NCBI GenBank assembly: GCA_947177115.1
Contig: CAMWTG010000077.1
Location: 1 to 10,381, forward strand
Direction: 5' to 3'
DNA: 10,381 nucleotides
Source of the DNA: an uncultured Clostridia bacterium
GTDB lineage: Bacteria > Bacillota > Clostridia > Oscillospirales > Oscillospiraceae
Made by a program: the position numbers and the translations under genes. A model generated the notes under the pieces. It ran no database searches. It was not told the DNA's origin and saw nothing but the letters and a program-made list of their open reading frames with translations. Each line of letters opens with the position of its first letter. The first letter of the stretch is position 1. Below are positions 1 to 6,408 of this stretch, one piece after another.

Positions 1-396
1 AGTTTTTACCGGGCCTCTACCGCCGTCTCGCCGGCCAGTATGGCGCAGGTGGTGAGCCGCTTTGAGCTGGGCGGGGCCTTTTTTGCCCAGGCCAGGGAGG
101 AGACGGCGGCGCTGCTGGCCCCATGCTCCCTGCTGCCGGAGGAGCTGCGCCCCGCCTACGCCCCCCTGCTGCAGGAGGAGGGCCGGGAGGTGGAGCGCAT
201 CGTCAAGGCCGCCGACAAGCTCTCCGCCTATATCAAGTGTCTGGAGGAGCTGGAGGCCGGCAACAACGAGTTCGGCGATGCCGCCACGGAGACCCTGGAG
301 GCCCTGCGGAGCATGGAAATGGAGGAGGTCGCCTGGTTTCTGGATCACTTTGCCGAGGCCTTCGGCCTGACCCTGGACGGCCTGCAGAGGGGGTGA
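1..396 (+). CDS. YfbR-like HD-superfamily nucleotidase, 3' part only
   Basis: The reading frame is open from the first base, so the true start lies to the left and at least 131 residues are visible. The C-terminal half matches the YfbR 5'-deoxynucleotidase family: a PEELRPAYAPLL segment, then KAADKLSAYIKCLEELEAGNNEF-like sequence (shown here only by its key parts: KAADKL, YIKCLEEL, AGNNEF). The Asp of KAADKL corresponds to the distal metal-binding Asp of the HD fold. Known members dephosphorylate deoxynucleoside 5'-monophosphates in the cytoplasm. Odd point: where family members carry an HD pair followed by a TGDLPTPVKY-type stretch, this frame reads FYRAS then SPASMAQVV, so the N-terminal active site may be degenerate. 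A sequencing or real frameshift near the window edge is an alternative. G/C-rich third positions support this frame right up to base 1. Confidence 0.72.
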   Translation, partial: SFYRASTAVSPASMAQVVSRFELGGAFFAQAREETAALLAPCSLLPEELRPAYAPLLQEEGREVERIVKAADKLSAYIKCLEELEAGNNEFGDAATETLEALRSMEMEEVAWFLDHFAEAFGLTLDGLQRG

Positions 397-404
397 CCGG
401 ACCA

Positions 405-439
405 TCCGGCGGCGGTTGTGCCGCCGGAAGACCGCTTTT
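405..439 (+). terminator. Possible intrinsic terminator after the YfbR-like gene
   Basis: A perfect 9-bp stem (405-413 with 420-428, loop GGTTGT) begins 8 bases after the stop codon. The T-run (436-439) is only four long and starts 7 bases after the stem, so termination would be weak or the hairpin may only protect the 3' end. Confidence 0.45.
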
Positions 440-483
440 GGGGAAAAAGTTTTGAAAAACCCGGGCGCATTTGGAAAAACCTC

Positions 484-512
484 TTGCATTTTCCGGGGGG
501 CTGTGGTATGAT
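484..512 (+). promoter_or_regulatory. Sigma-A promoter of the rimP-nusA operon
   Basis: TTGCAT (484-489), a 17-base spacer and TATGAT (507-512), with a TGG extended -10 directly before the -10 box. This predicts transcription starting near 519, giving a leader of about 120 bases before rimP. Confidence 0.82.
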
Positions 513-535
513 TTCCTTGTAATCCTTAGTAGACC

Positions 536-563
536 AGAGTGGACTTTGCGGTCCGCTCTTTTT
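536..563 (+). terminator. Leader attenuator/terminator hairpin upstream of rimP
   Basis: AGAGTGGAC (536-544) pairs over 9 bp (one G-T) with GTCCGCTCT (551-559), loop TTTGCG, followed by TTTT then CTT. It sits inside the leader, about 17 bases after the predicted start, so every transcript of the operon must read through it. In Bacillus subtilis NusA is reported to regulate its own operon by stimulating termination in the leader. A similar role here is inferred from position and shape. Confidence 0.65.
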
Positions 564-588
564 CTTGACCTAAATTGATGGAGATAAA

Positions 589-605
589 GTCCGCCGAGGG
601 CGGAC
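589..605 (+). promoter_or_regulatory. Second leader hairpin before rimP
   Basis: GTCCGCC (589-595) pairs perfectly with GGCGGAC (599-605) around a GAG triloop, 25 bases before the rimP Shine-Dalgarno. GCGGAC in its 3' arm could also pair with GTCCGC (551-556) of the upstream terminator hairpin, so alternative folds are possible. Being downstream of the terminator, it could not act as a simple co-transcriptional antiterminator. Confidence 0.4.
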
Positions 606-641
606 AAGTGTAGCTGATTTGGTGAAAAACGAGGAGATATC

Positions 642-1097
642 ATGGCAAAGGTAACGGAACTGGTAAGGAAGCTGGCTCTTCCGGTGGCAGAGGAGGCCGG
701 GTGCGAGCTGTGGGACGTGGAGTATGTCCGGGAGGCAGGGACCTGGTTTTTGCGGATCTATATTGACAAGGAAGGCGGCGTGGACATTCTGGACTGCGAG
801 AAGGTCAGCCGCCAGCTCAGCGACCTGTTGGACGAGGCGGATCCGATCGAGGGCAGCTATACCCTGGAGGTGTCCTCCGCCGGAGCGGAGCGGCCTTTGA
901 AGCGGCCCGGCGACTTTGAGCGGTTCATGGGGAGCCCCGTAGCGATCAAGCTTTATAAGGCCCGGGACGGGCGGAAGGAGTTTGCCGGGACGCTGGCCGG
1001 ATATGACAACGGAGATGTGACCATCACCGTGGGCGATACCCGGATGACGTTTGCCAGGGATGAGATCGCGCTTTGCCGGCTGCGGATCGAATTTTGA
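642..1097 (+). CDS. rimP: Ribosome maturation factor RimP
   Basis: A 151-residue cytoplasmic factor needed for assembly of the 30S subunit, where RimP acts on the region around S12 and the 16S central pseudoknot. The length is normal for the family. The N-terminal alpha/beta domain covers about residues 1-75 and a C-terminal SH3-like domain about 80-151. The family signature at residues 73-86 reads YTLEVSSAGAERPL; most relatives have a Pro-Gly-Leu-Asp version, so A80 and A82 are mild departures. GAGGAG (631-636) lies 5 bases before the ATG and fixes the start. It is the first gene of the operon and is followed by nusA 49 bases on, the order conserved across most bacteria. Expression is probably set by the promoter at 484-512 and the leader hairpin. 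Confidence 0.95.
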   Translation: MAKVTELVRKLALPVAEEAGCELWDVEYVREAGTWFLRIYIDKEGGVDILDCEKVSRQLSDLLDEADPIEGSYTLEVSSAGAERPLKRPGDFERFMGSPVAIKLYKARDGRKEFAGTLAGYDNGDVTITVGDTRMTFARDEIALCRLRIEF

Positions 1098-1146
1098 GGG
1101 GACCAACACCTTTTGTGAAAGATGAAGATATAATAGGAGTAACGAC

Positions 1147-2211
1147 ATGAAATGTGATGAGATCTTTGTTGCGCTGGATATGTTGGAAAAAGAGCGGGGC
1201 ATCTCCCCTTCCTTTATGATGGATAAGATCATCCAGGCCCTGACCACAGCCTATAAGAAGGATCACGAGGGCGTGGAGAACGTGGTCGTGGACGTGGACG
1301 AGGTCAAGAAGGATCTGAAAATGTACGTCCAGAAGGAGATCGTGGAGGAGGTAGAAAACCCCGGTACCCAGATGAGCGCCGCCGAGGCCCGGGCCAAGTA
1401 TGGCCGTGTAGACATCGGCGGTGTGGTGAACATTCCGGTGGACAATGTGGAATTCGGCCGCATCGCCGCCGGAAACGGCAAGCAGGTGATCATTCAAGGC
1501 CTGCGGGAGGCCGAGCGGGGCATGGTCTACGATGAGTTCAACTCCAAGCAGCACGAGATCCTCACCGGCGTAGTCAGCCGCATCGATCCCCGGACGGGGA
1601 ACGTGTCCCTGCGCATTGGCACAGGCCCCGAGTCCACCGAGGCCATGCTGGCCGCCGGCGAACAGATCAAGACCGAGGAACTGGTAGAGGGCCAGCATGT
1701 GAAGGTGTACGTGGTGGAGGTCCGCCGCAGTACCCGGGGGCCCCAGGTGCTGATCTCCCGGACCCATCCGGGCCTGGTGAAGCGCCTTTTTGAGCTGGAA
1801 GTGCCGGAGATCTTCGATGGCATCGTAGAGGTGAAATCCATTGCCCGGGAGGCGGGTAGCCGTACCAAGATGGCGGTGTGGAGCAGCGATGAAGCGGTGG
1901 ATCCCATTGGGGCCTGCGTAGGCCCCGCCGGACAGCGGGTGGGGAATATCGTCAACGAGCTCCGGGGGGAGAAGATCGATATCATCAAGTACAGCGAAGA
2001 CCCCGCCGAGTTTATCGCGGCGGCTCTTGCCCCCGCCGATGTGGTGGAGGTTCAGCTTGCCGATGAGGGGAAAATGTGCCGGGTGATCGTTCCGGACGAT
2101 CAGCTCTCCCTTGCCATCGGCAAGGAAGGGCAGAACGCCCGGCTGGCAGCGCGGCTGACCGGGTATAAGATCGATATCAAGCCCCAGTCCTATCAGGAGC
2201 CGGAGGTGTGA
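1147..2211 (+). CDS. nusA: Transcription termination/antitermination protein NusA
   Basis: Binds RNA polymerase and the emerging RNA, modulating pausing and intrinsic termination. Domain order is canonical for the short Gram-positive form (354 residues, without the acidic C-terminal repeats of enterobacteria): an N-terminal polymerase-binding domain (about 1-130), S1 domain (about 139-203), KH1 (about 225-290) and KH2 (about 300-350). KH1 carries VDPIGACVG from residue 251 and the GXXG loop GPAG at 259-262. KH2 has IGKEGQN with GKEG at 325-328. The Ala in the KH1 loop replaces the basic residue often found there. AGGAG (1135-1139) precedes the ATG by 7 bases. It lies 49 bases after rimP and its end is 4 bases from the next start, so it is translated within one operon. 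Confidence 0.97.
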   Translation: MKCDEIFVALDMLEKERGISPSFMMDKIIQALTTAYKKDHEGVENVVVDVDEVKKDLKMYVQKEIVEEVENPGTQMSAAEARAKYGRVDIGGVVNIPVDNVEFGRIAAGNGKQVIIQGLREAERGMVYDEFNSKQHEILTGVVSRIDPRTGNVSLRIGTGPESTEAMLAAGEQIKTEELVEGQHVKVYVVEVRRSTRGPQVLISRTHPGLVKRLFELEVPEIFDGIVEVKSIAREAGSRTKMAVWSSDEAVDPIGACVGPAGQRVGNIVNELRGEKIDIIKYSEDPAEFIAAALAPADVVEVQLADEGKMCRVIVPDDQLSLAIGKEGQNARLAARLTGYKIDIKPQSYQEPEV

Positions 2212-2215
2212 CCTG

Positions 2216-2533
2216 GTGGACGGAAGGATCTCCATCGCCTATTTGCAGTCCTATATCAAGTCCAAGGACTACCACCCGGAGCTGGTGAAGGACTATTTCA
2301 TCAGGCTGTCGGAGGAGACCGGCGAGCTGGCCCGCGCCATACGCAAGGAGCAGCGGCCTCGATCGCCGGAGGACATCAGAGGGACCATTGATGAGGAATT
2401 GTGGGACGTGATGTACTATGCCCTGGCTATCGCCAACTGCTATGGCATTGACATGGAGTCGGTGATCCCCAGGAAAGCCGCCCTCAACAGCACGCGCTAT
2501 CCGGAGCCCGTCCCCTTTGAGCTGGACCGGTAA
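2216..2533 (+). CDS. MazG-like all-alpha nucleotide pyrophosphohydrolase
   Basis: A 105-residue protein of the MazG/all-alpha NTP pyrophosphohydrolase superfamily, whose members hydrolyse (d)NTPs to monophosphate and pyrophosphate. The metal-binding signature is visible: EETGE at residues 33-37 and ELWD at 61-64, giving the EExxE...ExxD pattern, followed by a helix (VMYYALAIANCYGID). The length fits a single-domain member. The start is GTG at 2216: GGAGG (2202-2206) inside the end of nusA lies 9 bases upstream and there is no competing ATG. It begins only 4 bases after nusA stops, so it is translationally linked to nusA although it does not belong to the classical nusA-infB operon. The substrate cannot be told; house-cleaning of abnormal nucleotides is one possibility. 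Confidence 0.83.
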   Translation: MDGRISIAYLQSYIKSKDYHPELVKDYFIRLSEETGELARAIRKEQRPRSPEDIRGTIDEELWDVMYYALAIANCYGIDMESVIPRKAALNSTRYPEPVPFELDR

Positions 2534-2612
2534 GTCCCGAAGCGATGCGCCGGGGTTGCCGCATCCTGCAATGGGGGTGCAGATACGGCGCCTCGCAGGT
2601 GCCCGATAGATA

Positions 2613-2637
2613 GTGGGTGAGCAATGCTCGCCCCTAC
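2613..2637 (-). repeat. Dispersed palindromic (REP-like) element, copy D
   Basis: GGGTGAGC (2615-2622) pairs with GCTCGCCC (2626-2633) over 8 bp (one G-T) around AAT, followed by CTACA. Read on the minus strand it begins TGTAGGGGCGAGCATTGCTC, nearly the same as the element at 8452-8475. Confidence 0.75.
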
Positions 2638-2820
2638 ACGACAGTCTGGCGATAGAAGGACCAGCTATCAACCAATCACCCCAGGAGATCCAGCGCGTGT
2701 GACGGTAGGGGTCAAGTCGACATCCTCAAATAGGCGCAGGGCAGGCGAAACCGCCCCCGCAGTCCGGTAGGTCGGACGGACCCCAGGATAAGCGCAAAAA
2801 ACAAAATTCCCCCGTGATAA

Positions 2821-2843
2821 GGTATCGCGCTCCGCGCGATGCC
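2821..2843. repeat. 10-bp hairpin with TCC loop
   Basis: GGTATCGCGC (2821-2830) pairs with GCGCGATGCC (2834-2843), one G-T wobble. It is the first of a series of compact stem-loops of unrelated stem sequence. Confidence 0.75.
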
Positions 2844-2852
2844 CCAGGGAGT

Positions 2853-2871
2853 CCAGAACCGTAGGTTCTGG
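2853..2871. repeat. 8-bp perfect hairpin with GTA loop
   Basis: CCAGAACC (2853-2860) and GGTTCTGG (2864-2871) pair perfectly. No T-tract follows, so it is not an intrinsic terminator. Confidence 0.75.
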
Positions 2872-2880
2872 CACGCTTTT

Positions 2881-2910
2881 GCCTACTTTTCGCGTGGGCG
2901 AAAAGTAGGC
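2881..2910. repeat. 13-bp perfect hairpin with GTGG loop
   Basis: GCCTACTTTTCGC (2881-2893) pairs perfectly with GCGAAAAGTAGGC (2898-2910). Short elements with an AAAAGTAGG core are common dispersed repeats in bacterial genomes. It is preceded by CTTTT but followed by GCGGGG, so it does not resemble a plus-strand terminator. Confidence 0.8.
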
Positions 2911-2961
2911 GCGGGGTCCGGGGCCGCGCAGGTCCCAGGCCGGGTAGAGAACCAACTGCCC

Positions 2962-2982
2962 TGCCGCCGCGAAGCGGCGGCA
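2962..2982 (+). promoter_or_regulatory. 9-bp GC-rich hairpin next to the ylxR ribosome binding site
   Basis: TGCCGCCGC (2962-2970) pairs perfectly with GCGGCGGCA (2974-2982) around GAA. The stem ends 3 bases before AAGGAG (2986-2991), the ylxR Shine-Dalgarno. It could protect a processed 5' end or tune access to the binding site; both are inference. Confidence 0.55.
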
Positions 2983-2997
2983 AAGAAGGAGACTGCT

Positions 2998-3276
2998 ATG
3001 CAGAAGCCAAGAAAGATCCCCCAGCGCCAGTGCCTTGGCTGCCGGGAGATGAAAAACAAAAAAGATTTAATAAGAGTAGTCCGCTCCCCGGAGGGGGAGA
3101 TATCCCTGGACTTCAAGGGGAAAAAGCCCGGTCGGGGCGCCTATGTGTGCCCCGAACAAGCATGCCTTGCCAAGGCAAAGAAGTCCCGTGCCCTGGAGCG
3201 GGCCTTCAGCACGGCCATCCCCCCCGAGGTCTACGGCCAGCTGGAAGAGCAGATGAGGGAAGAAAACCATGAGTAA
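2998..3276 (+). CDS. ylxR: YlxR family RNA-binding protein (RNase P modulator, RnpM)
   Basis: A 92-residue DUF448/YlxR protein. The family motif is clear: RQCLGC at 10-15, KDLIRVV at 22-28 and GRGAYVC at 45-51. Four cysteines (C12, C15, C51, C56) are placed as in family members that keep a cysteine cluster. In Bacillus subtilis this protein has been described as an RNase P modulator (RnpM) and linked to glucose-responsive gene regulation. The ATG at 2998 is chosen because AAGGAG (2986-2991) lies 6 bases upstream; an earlier in-frame ATG at 2839 falls inside the hairpin repeats and would add 53 residues of repeat-derived sequence. Its end overlaps ylxQ by 8 bases. Confidence 0.93.
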   Translation: MQKPRKIPQRQCLGCREMKNKKDLIRVVRSPEGEISLDFKGKKPGRGAYVCPEQACLAKAKKSRALERAFSTAIPPEVYGQLEEQMREENHE

Positions 3277-3715
3277 CGATGTCCTTCTGATGACCGGCAT
3301 GGCCCTCCGGGCCGGACGCCTGGAGGTAGGCGACGAGGCGGCGGGCGATGCCTGCCAGTACAAGCGCTGCCGCCTGCTGCTCCTTGCCGCAGATGCCGGG
3401 GAGGGAGCCCAGCGGCGTGCCTCCCACTTTGCGGAGGAGGGACAGTGCCTGCTGGCGGAGCTTCCCTGCTCCAAGGAGGAACTGGGCGCGGCGCTGGGGC
3501 GGAAGTCCTGCGCCATGGCGGCTGTCACCGACCTGGGCCTGGCCCGGACTATTGTGCAGAAGCTGGCCCAGGCCGAGCCGGAGAAATATGCGGAGATGGC
3601 GGACCGTCTGCGCCTGAAGGCGGAGCGCGCCGCCCAGCGGCGGGAGAAAACATCGAAACAGCGGCAGCAGCGGGGCGGCGCAAAGCGTCCCCCGGTCAAA
3701 TATAGGAAGAAATAA
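3269..3715 (+). CDS. ylxQ: L7Ae/L30e-family k-turn RNA-binding protein YlxQ
   Basis: A 148-residue protein whose first 100 or so residues match the L7Ae/L30e fold: MTGMALRAGRLEVGDEA (8-24), then RLLLLAADAG (35-44), equivalent to the conserved LVxLAxDAS stretch, and a C-terminal helix around LARTIVQKL. Relatives bind kink-turn RNA. The usual YlxQ is about 100 residues; this one has an additional charged tail of some 45 residues ending in a strongly basic run (KRPPVKYRKK). The ATG (3269) lies inside the last codons of ylxR, with GAGGGA (3255-3260) 8 bases upstream, so the two are probably translationally coupled. The AADAG version of the motif and the tail are departures from the norm. The gene precedes infB, its conserved neighbour in Bacillota. 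Confidence 0.88.
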   Translation: MSNDVLLMTGMALRAGRLEVGDEAAGDACQYKRCRLLLLAADAGEGAQRRASHFAEEGQCLLAELPCSKEELGAALGRKSCAMAAVTDLGLARTIVQKLAQAEPEKYAEMADRLRLKAERAAQRREKTSKQRQQRGGAKRPPVKYRKK

Positions 3716-3721
3716 CCATCC

Positions 3722-3798
3722 CACCATAACGCACGCCTGGGGACCCCGGCGGAACGGAGGCCCCCTTGAGCGGGAGTCCCCGGACGTGTGTTATGGTG
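3722..3798 (+). promoter_or_regulatory. Long structured hairpin in the infB leader
   Basis: Two 23-base arms (3722-3744 and 3776-3798) pair with only one mismatch and two G-T wobbles; the outer end is CACCATAAC with GTTATGGTG. Inside, CCCG (3745-3748) can pair with CGGG (3771-3774), leaving an inner loop of about 22 bases. No T-tract follows, so it is not an intrinsic terminator. It starts 7 bases after the ylxQ stop and ends 22 bases before the infB Shine-Dalgarno. No T-box or riboswitch signature was recognised. Confidence 0.7.
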
Positions 3799-3832
3799 TA
3801 CAAACCGGAATCACACACTGGAGGTGGCCTGA

Positions 3833-6259
3833 TTGGGTATTGTGAATAAGTATAAGGTAAACGAACTGGCAAAGGACTTCGGGATGCAGACCAAGCAGAT
3901 CATTGAGATCCTTGGCACGCATTTCTCCACACAAAAAAAGTCCGGCCAAAATCTGGATGACAGGGAGTTGAATTTTGTCTTTGAGTACCTCACCCAGCAT
4001 AACCAGGTGAGCGACATCAAGACCATTTATGCGGACACTGCTCCTGCGGAGAAGTCCGCCCCGGCTCCTGCGGAAAAAGCGGCGGCGCCCGCCAAAGATG
4101 CGCCGAAAGGCCAGCAGCCTCAGGCTGCCGGCAAAAGCGGGCCCCGTCCCCAGCAGGGACCGTCCGCCCAGCCCCAGCGTCCCCAGCAGGGCCAGCAGGC
4201 GCAGCCCCAGAAGGCAGCCCAGCCCGCCGCCCAGGCGCAGCCCCAGCAGCCCGCCTCCCGGGTGCCCAAGACCAAGGTGGTGGACACCCGCAAGGCCACC
4301 AACGTCAACCTGGACAAGTACGATGAGAAGCTCCAGGATATGGCTGAGCGTAGCGGCGGGGCCGGGGGACGCCGGGACCGGGAGCAGAACAAGGAGAAGT
4401 TCCGCAACGCCGGCGGCAAGAAACGGGGCCAGATGTCCTTCTCCAGCAAGCGCAAGCAGGAGGAGGCCGAGAAGATGCGCCGCCTCCAGCTGGAGATCGC
4501 CAAGAAGACGCCCCTCACCGTCAAGATCCCTGATGAGATCAGCGTGGGCGAGCTGGCCAGCCGGATGAAGAAGACCGGGGCCGAGGTGGTCAAGTGCCTG
4601 ATGAAGAACGGCGTCATGGCTTCCCTCAGCCAGATCATCGATTTTGATACCGCCGCCATCACCGCCGAGGAGATGGGCTGCAAGGTGGAAAAAGAGGTCG
4701 TTGTCACCATTGAGGAGAAGCTCATCGACACTGCCGAGGATAAGCCGGAGGATCTGGTCCCCCGGGCTCCCGTGGTGGTGGTCATGGGCCACGTGGACCA
4801 CGGCAAGACCTCCCTGTTGGACTATATCCGCTCCGCCAGCGTGGCCAAGGGCGAGGCCGGCGGCATTACCCAGCATATCGGCGCGTACCAGACCGAGATC
4901 AATGGCAAGCCCATCACCTTCCTGGACACCCCCGGCCACGAGGCATTCACCTCCATGCGGGCCCGGGGCGCCATGGTGACGGACATCGCCATCCTGGTGG
5001 TAGCTGCTGAGGACGGCATCATGCCCCAGACCATCGAGTCCATCAACCACGCTAAGGCGGCAAATATCCCCATTATCGTAGCCATCAACAAGATGGATAA
5101 GCCCGAGGCCAACCCTGAGCGGATCAAACAGCAGCTCACCGAGCACGAGCTGGTGGCCGAGGACTGGGGCGGCGAGACTATCATCTGCCCCATCTCCGCC
5201 AAGACCGGCATGGGCATCGACAACCTGCTGGAGATGGTGACCCTCACCGCCGAGGTGGCGGAGCTGAAGGCCAATCCCAACCGCGCCGCCCAGGGCACCG
5301 TGGTGGAGGCCCGTCTTGACAAGGGCCGGGGCCCCGTGGCCACCCTGCTGGTGCAGAACGGCACCCTGCGCTCCGGGGACATCATCATTGCCGGTACCGC
5401 CGTGGGCCGCGTCCGCGCCATGCTGGACGATAAGGGCAACCGTATCACCGAGGCCGGCCCCTCCGTGCCTGTGGAGATCACGGGCCTGGGCGAGGTGCCC
5501 GGCGCGGGCAGTCCCTTCAACGCCGTGGCCGATGAGCGTCTGGCCCGTGAGCTGGTGGAGCAGCGCAAGGCCGAGGAGCGCGCCAAGGCCAACGCCCCCA
5601 TCCAGAAGGTCTCTCTGGAGGACCTGTTCAGCCAGATCCAGGCCGGCGAGGTCAAGGACCTGAACATCATTGTCAAGGCCGATGTCCAGGGCTCCGCCGA
5701 GGCGGTGAAGGCCAGCCTGGAGAAGATCTCCAACGAGGAGGTCCGGGTGCGGGTCATCCACTCCGGCGTGGGCGCCATCAGCGAGAGCGATGTGATGCTG
5801 GCCTCCACGTCCAAGGCCATCATCGTTGGCTTCAACGTCCGTCCCGACCCTGCGGCCCGGGACAGCGCTGCCCGGAGCAACGTGGATATGCGGATGTACC
5901 GGGTGATCTACGATGCCATTGGCGAGGTGGAGGCCGCTATGAAGGGCATGCTGGCCCCCAAGTTCCGGGAGGCCCTCATCGGCCACGCCGAGGTGCGGCA
6001 GACCTACAAGGTGTCCGGTGTGGGCACCATCGCCGGGTGCTATGTGCAGGACGGCAAGATCCAGCGGTCCTGCCAGGTGCGCATCGTCCGGGACGGCATC
6101 GTCATCCACGAGGGGATGCTGGCGTCCCTGCAGCGGTTCAAGGACGCCGTCAAGGAGGTCGCTTCCGGGTACGAGTGCGGTATGTCCATCGAGAAGTTCA
6201 ACGACATCAAGGAAGGCGACATTATCGAGTGCTTCGTTATGGAGCAGATCGCGGTTTGA
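3833..6259 (+). CDS. infB: Translation initiation factor IF-2
   Basis: An 808-residue GTPase that brings initiator tRNA to the 30S subunit and promotes 50S joining. Order: first IF2_N domain (1-55), a long Ala/Pro/Gln-rich low-complexity linker (about 66-143), a charged segment, second IF2_N domain (about 225-285), G domain (about 310-480), then domains II-IV. All GTPase motifs are present: GHVDHGKT at 319-326, GGITQHIGAY as switch I, DTPGH at 365-369, NKMD at 419-422 and SAK at 455-457. The start is TTG at 3833: GGAGG (3820-3824) is 8 bases upstream, whereas the next candidate, GTG at 3842, is 17 bases away. It lies 117 bases after ylxQ behind a large hairpin, and is followed by a strong terminator instead of the usual rbfA. 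Confidence 0.97.
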   Translation: MGIVNKYKVNELAKDFGMQTKQIIEILGTHFSTQKKSGQNLDDRELNFVFEYLTQHNQVSDIKTIYADTAPAEKSAPAPAEKAAAPAKDAPKGQQPQAAGKSGPRPQQGPSAQPQRPQQGQQAQPQKAAQPAAQAQPQQPASRVPKTKVVDTRKATNVNLDKYDEKLQDMAERSGGAGGRRDREQNKEKFRNAGGKKRGQMSFSSKRKQEEAEKMRRLQLEIAKKTPLTVKIPDEISVGELASRMKKTGAEVVKCLMKNGVMASLSQIIDFDTAAITAEEMGCKVEKEVVVTIEEKLIDTAEDKPEDLVPRAPVVVVMGHVDHGKTSLLDYIRSASVAKGEAGGITQHIGAYQTEINGKPITFLDTPGHEAFTSMRARGAMVTDIAILVVAAEDGIMPQTIESINHAKAANIPIIVAINKMDKPEANPERIKQQLTEHELVAEDWGGETIICPISAKTGMGIDNLLEMVTLTAEVAELKANPNRAAQGTVVEARLDKGRGPVATLLVQNGTLRSGDIIIAGTAVGRVRAMLDDKGNRITEAGPSVPVEITGLGEVPGAGSPFNAVADERLARELVEQRKAEERAKANAPIQKVSLEDLFSQIQAGEVKDLNIIVKADVQGSAEAVKASLEKISNEEVRVRVIHSGVGAISESDVMLASTSKAIIVGFNVRPDPAARDSAARSNVDMRMYRVIYDAIGEVEAAMKGMLAPKFREALIGHAEVRQTYKVSGVGTIAGCYVQDGKIQRSCQVRIVRDGIVIHEGMLASLQRFKDAVKEVASGYECGMSIEKFNDIKEGDIIECFVMEQIAV

Positions 6260-6292
6260 TTGGCTTTTGCCAGGGGCCGGAGTAATATTTTT

Positions 6293-6350
6293 CCCGCGAG
6301 GGATTTTAAGGGACTAAAAGTCCCTTAAAATCCCTCGCGGGTGTTGTTTT
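6293..6350 (+). terminator. Strong intrinsic terminator after infB
   Basis: A perfect 22-bp inverted repeat (6293-6314 with 6320-6341, loop TAAAA, which allows a 23rd T-A pair) followed by TGTTGTTTT (6342-6350). On the minus strand the stem is followed by an A-run, not a T-run, so it should act mainly on plus-strand transcripts. The exceptional stem length ends the nusA-infB operon before the convergent peptidase gene. Confidence 0.88.
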
Positions 6351-6408
6351 ATAGTGATCCCGAATAAAAAGCAGGAAACACGTGAGGTGTGTGGTAATAC
6401 GATTCACT

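Larger units (their letters stand above)
2534..2997. other. 464-base non-coding gap rich in stem-loops
   Basis: No credible gene. The first part (2547-2591) can fold through GCGCCG/CGGCGC enclosing CTGCA/TGCAG. A dispersed palindrome lies at 2613-2637, a short GTCCG/CGGAC hairpin at 2762-2777, and a run of strong hairpins from 2821 to 2982. Minus-strand reading frames here (within 2668-2983) simply translate these repeats. No clear promoter was found for ylxR, so read-through from the rimP promoter is the simplest assumption. Confidence 0.7.

Noticed and set aside
1024..2235. A 403-codon minus-strand open frame opposite nusA
   Set aside because: Antisense shadow of NusA, which has all its S1 and KH motifs.
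2668..2983. Minus-strand frames of 85-95 codons upstream of ylxR
   Set aside because: They translate the hairpin repeats and look like the spurious hypothetical proteins often predicted from such elements.
2839..2997. Earlier in-frame ATG that would lengthen YlxR by 53 residues
   Set aside because: It lies inside a hairpin, lacks a ribosome binding site, and the added sequence is repeat-derived; ATG 2998 has AAGGAG at the right distance.
3766..3797. Promoter for infB inside the leader hairpin (TTGAGC and TATGGT)
   Set aside because: The spacing is 20 bases and the -10 is poor; the pairing of the hairpin arms explains the sequence better.
3791..6109. A 772-codon minus-strand open frame opposite infB
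   Set aside because: It is the antisense shadow of a GC-rich gene with certain identity (IF-2); its His/Leu/Gly-rich translation has no recognisable fold and no ribosome binding site of its own was noted.
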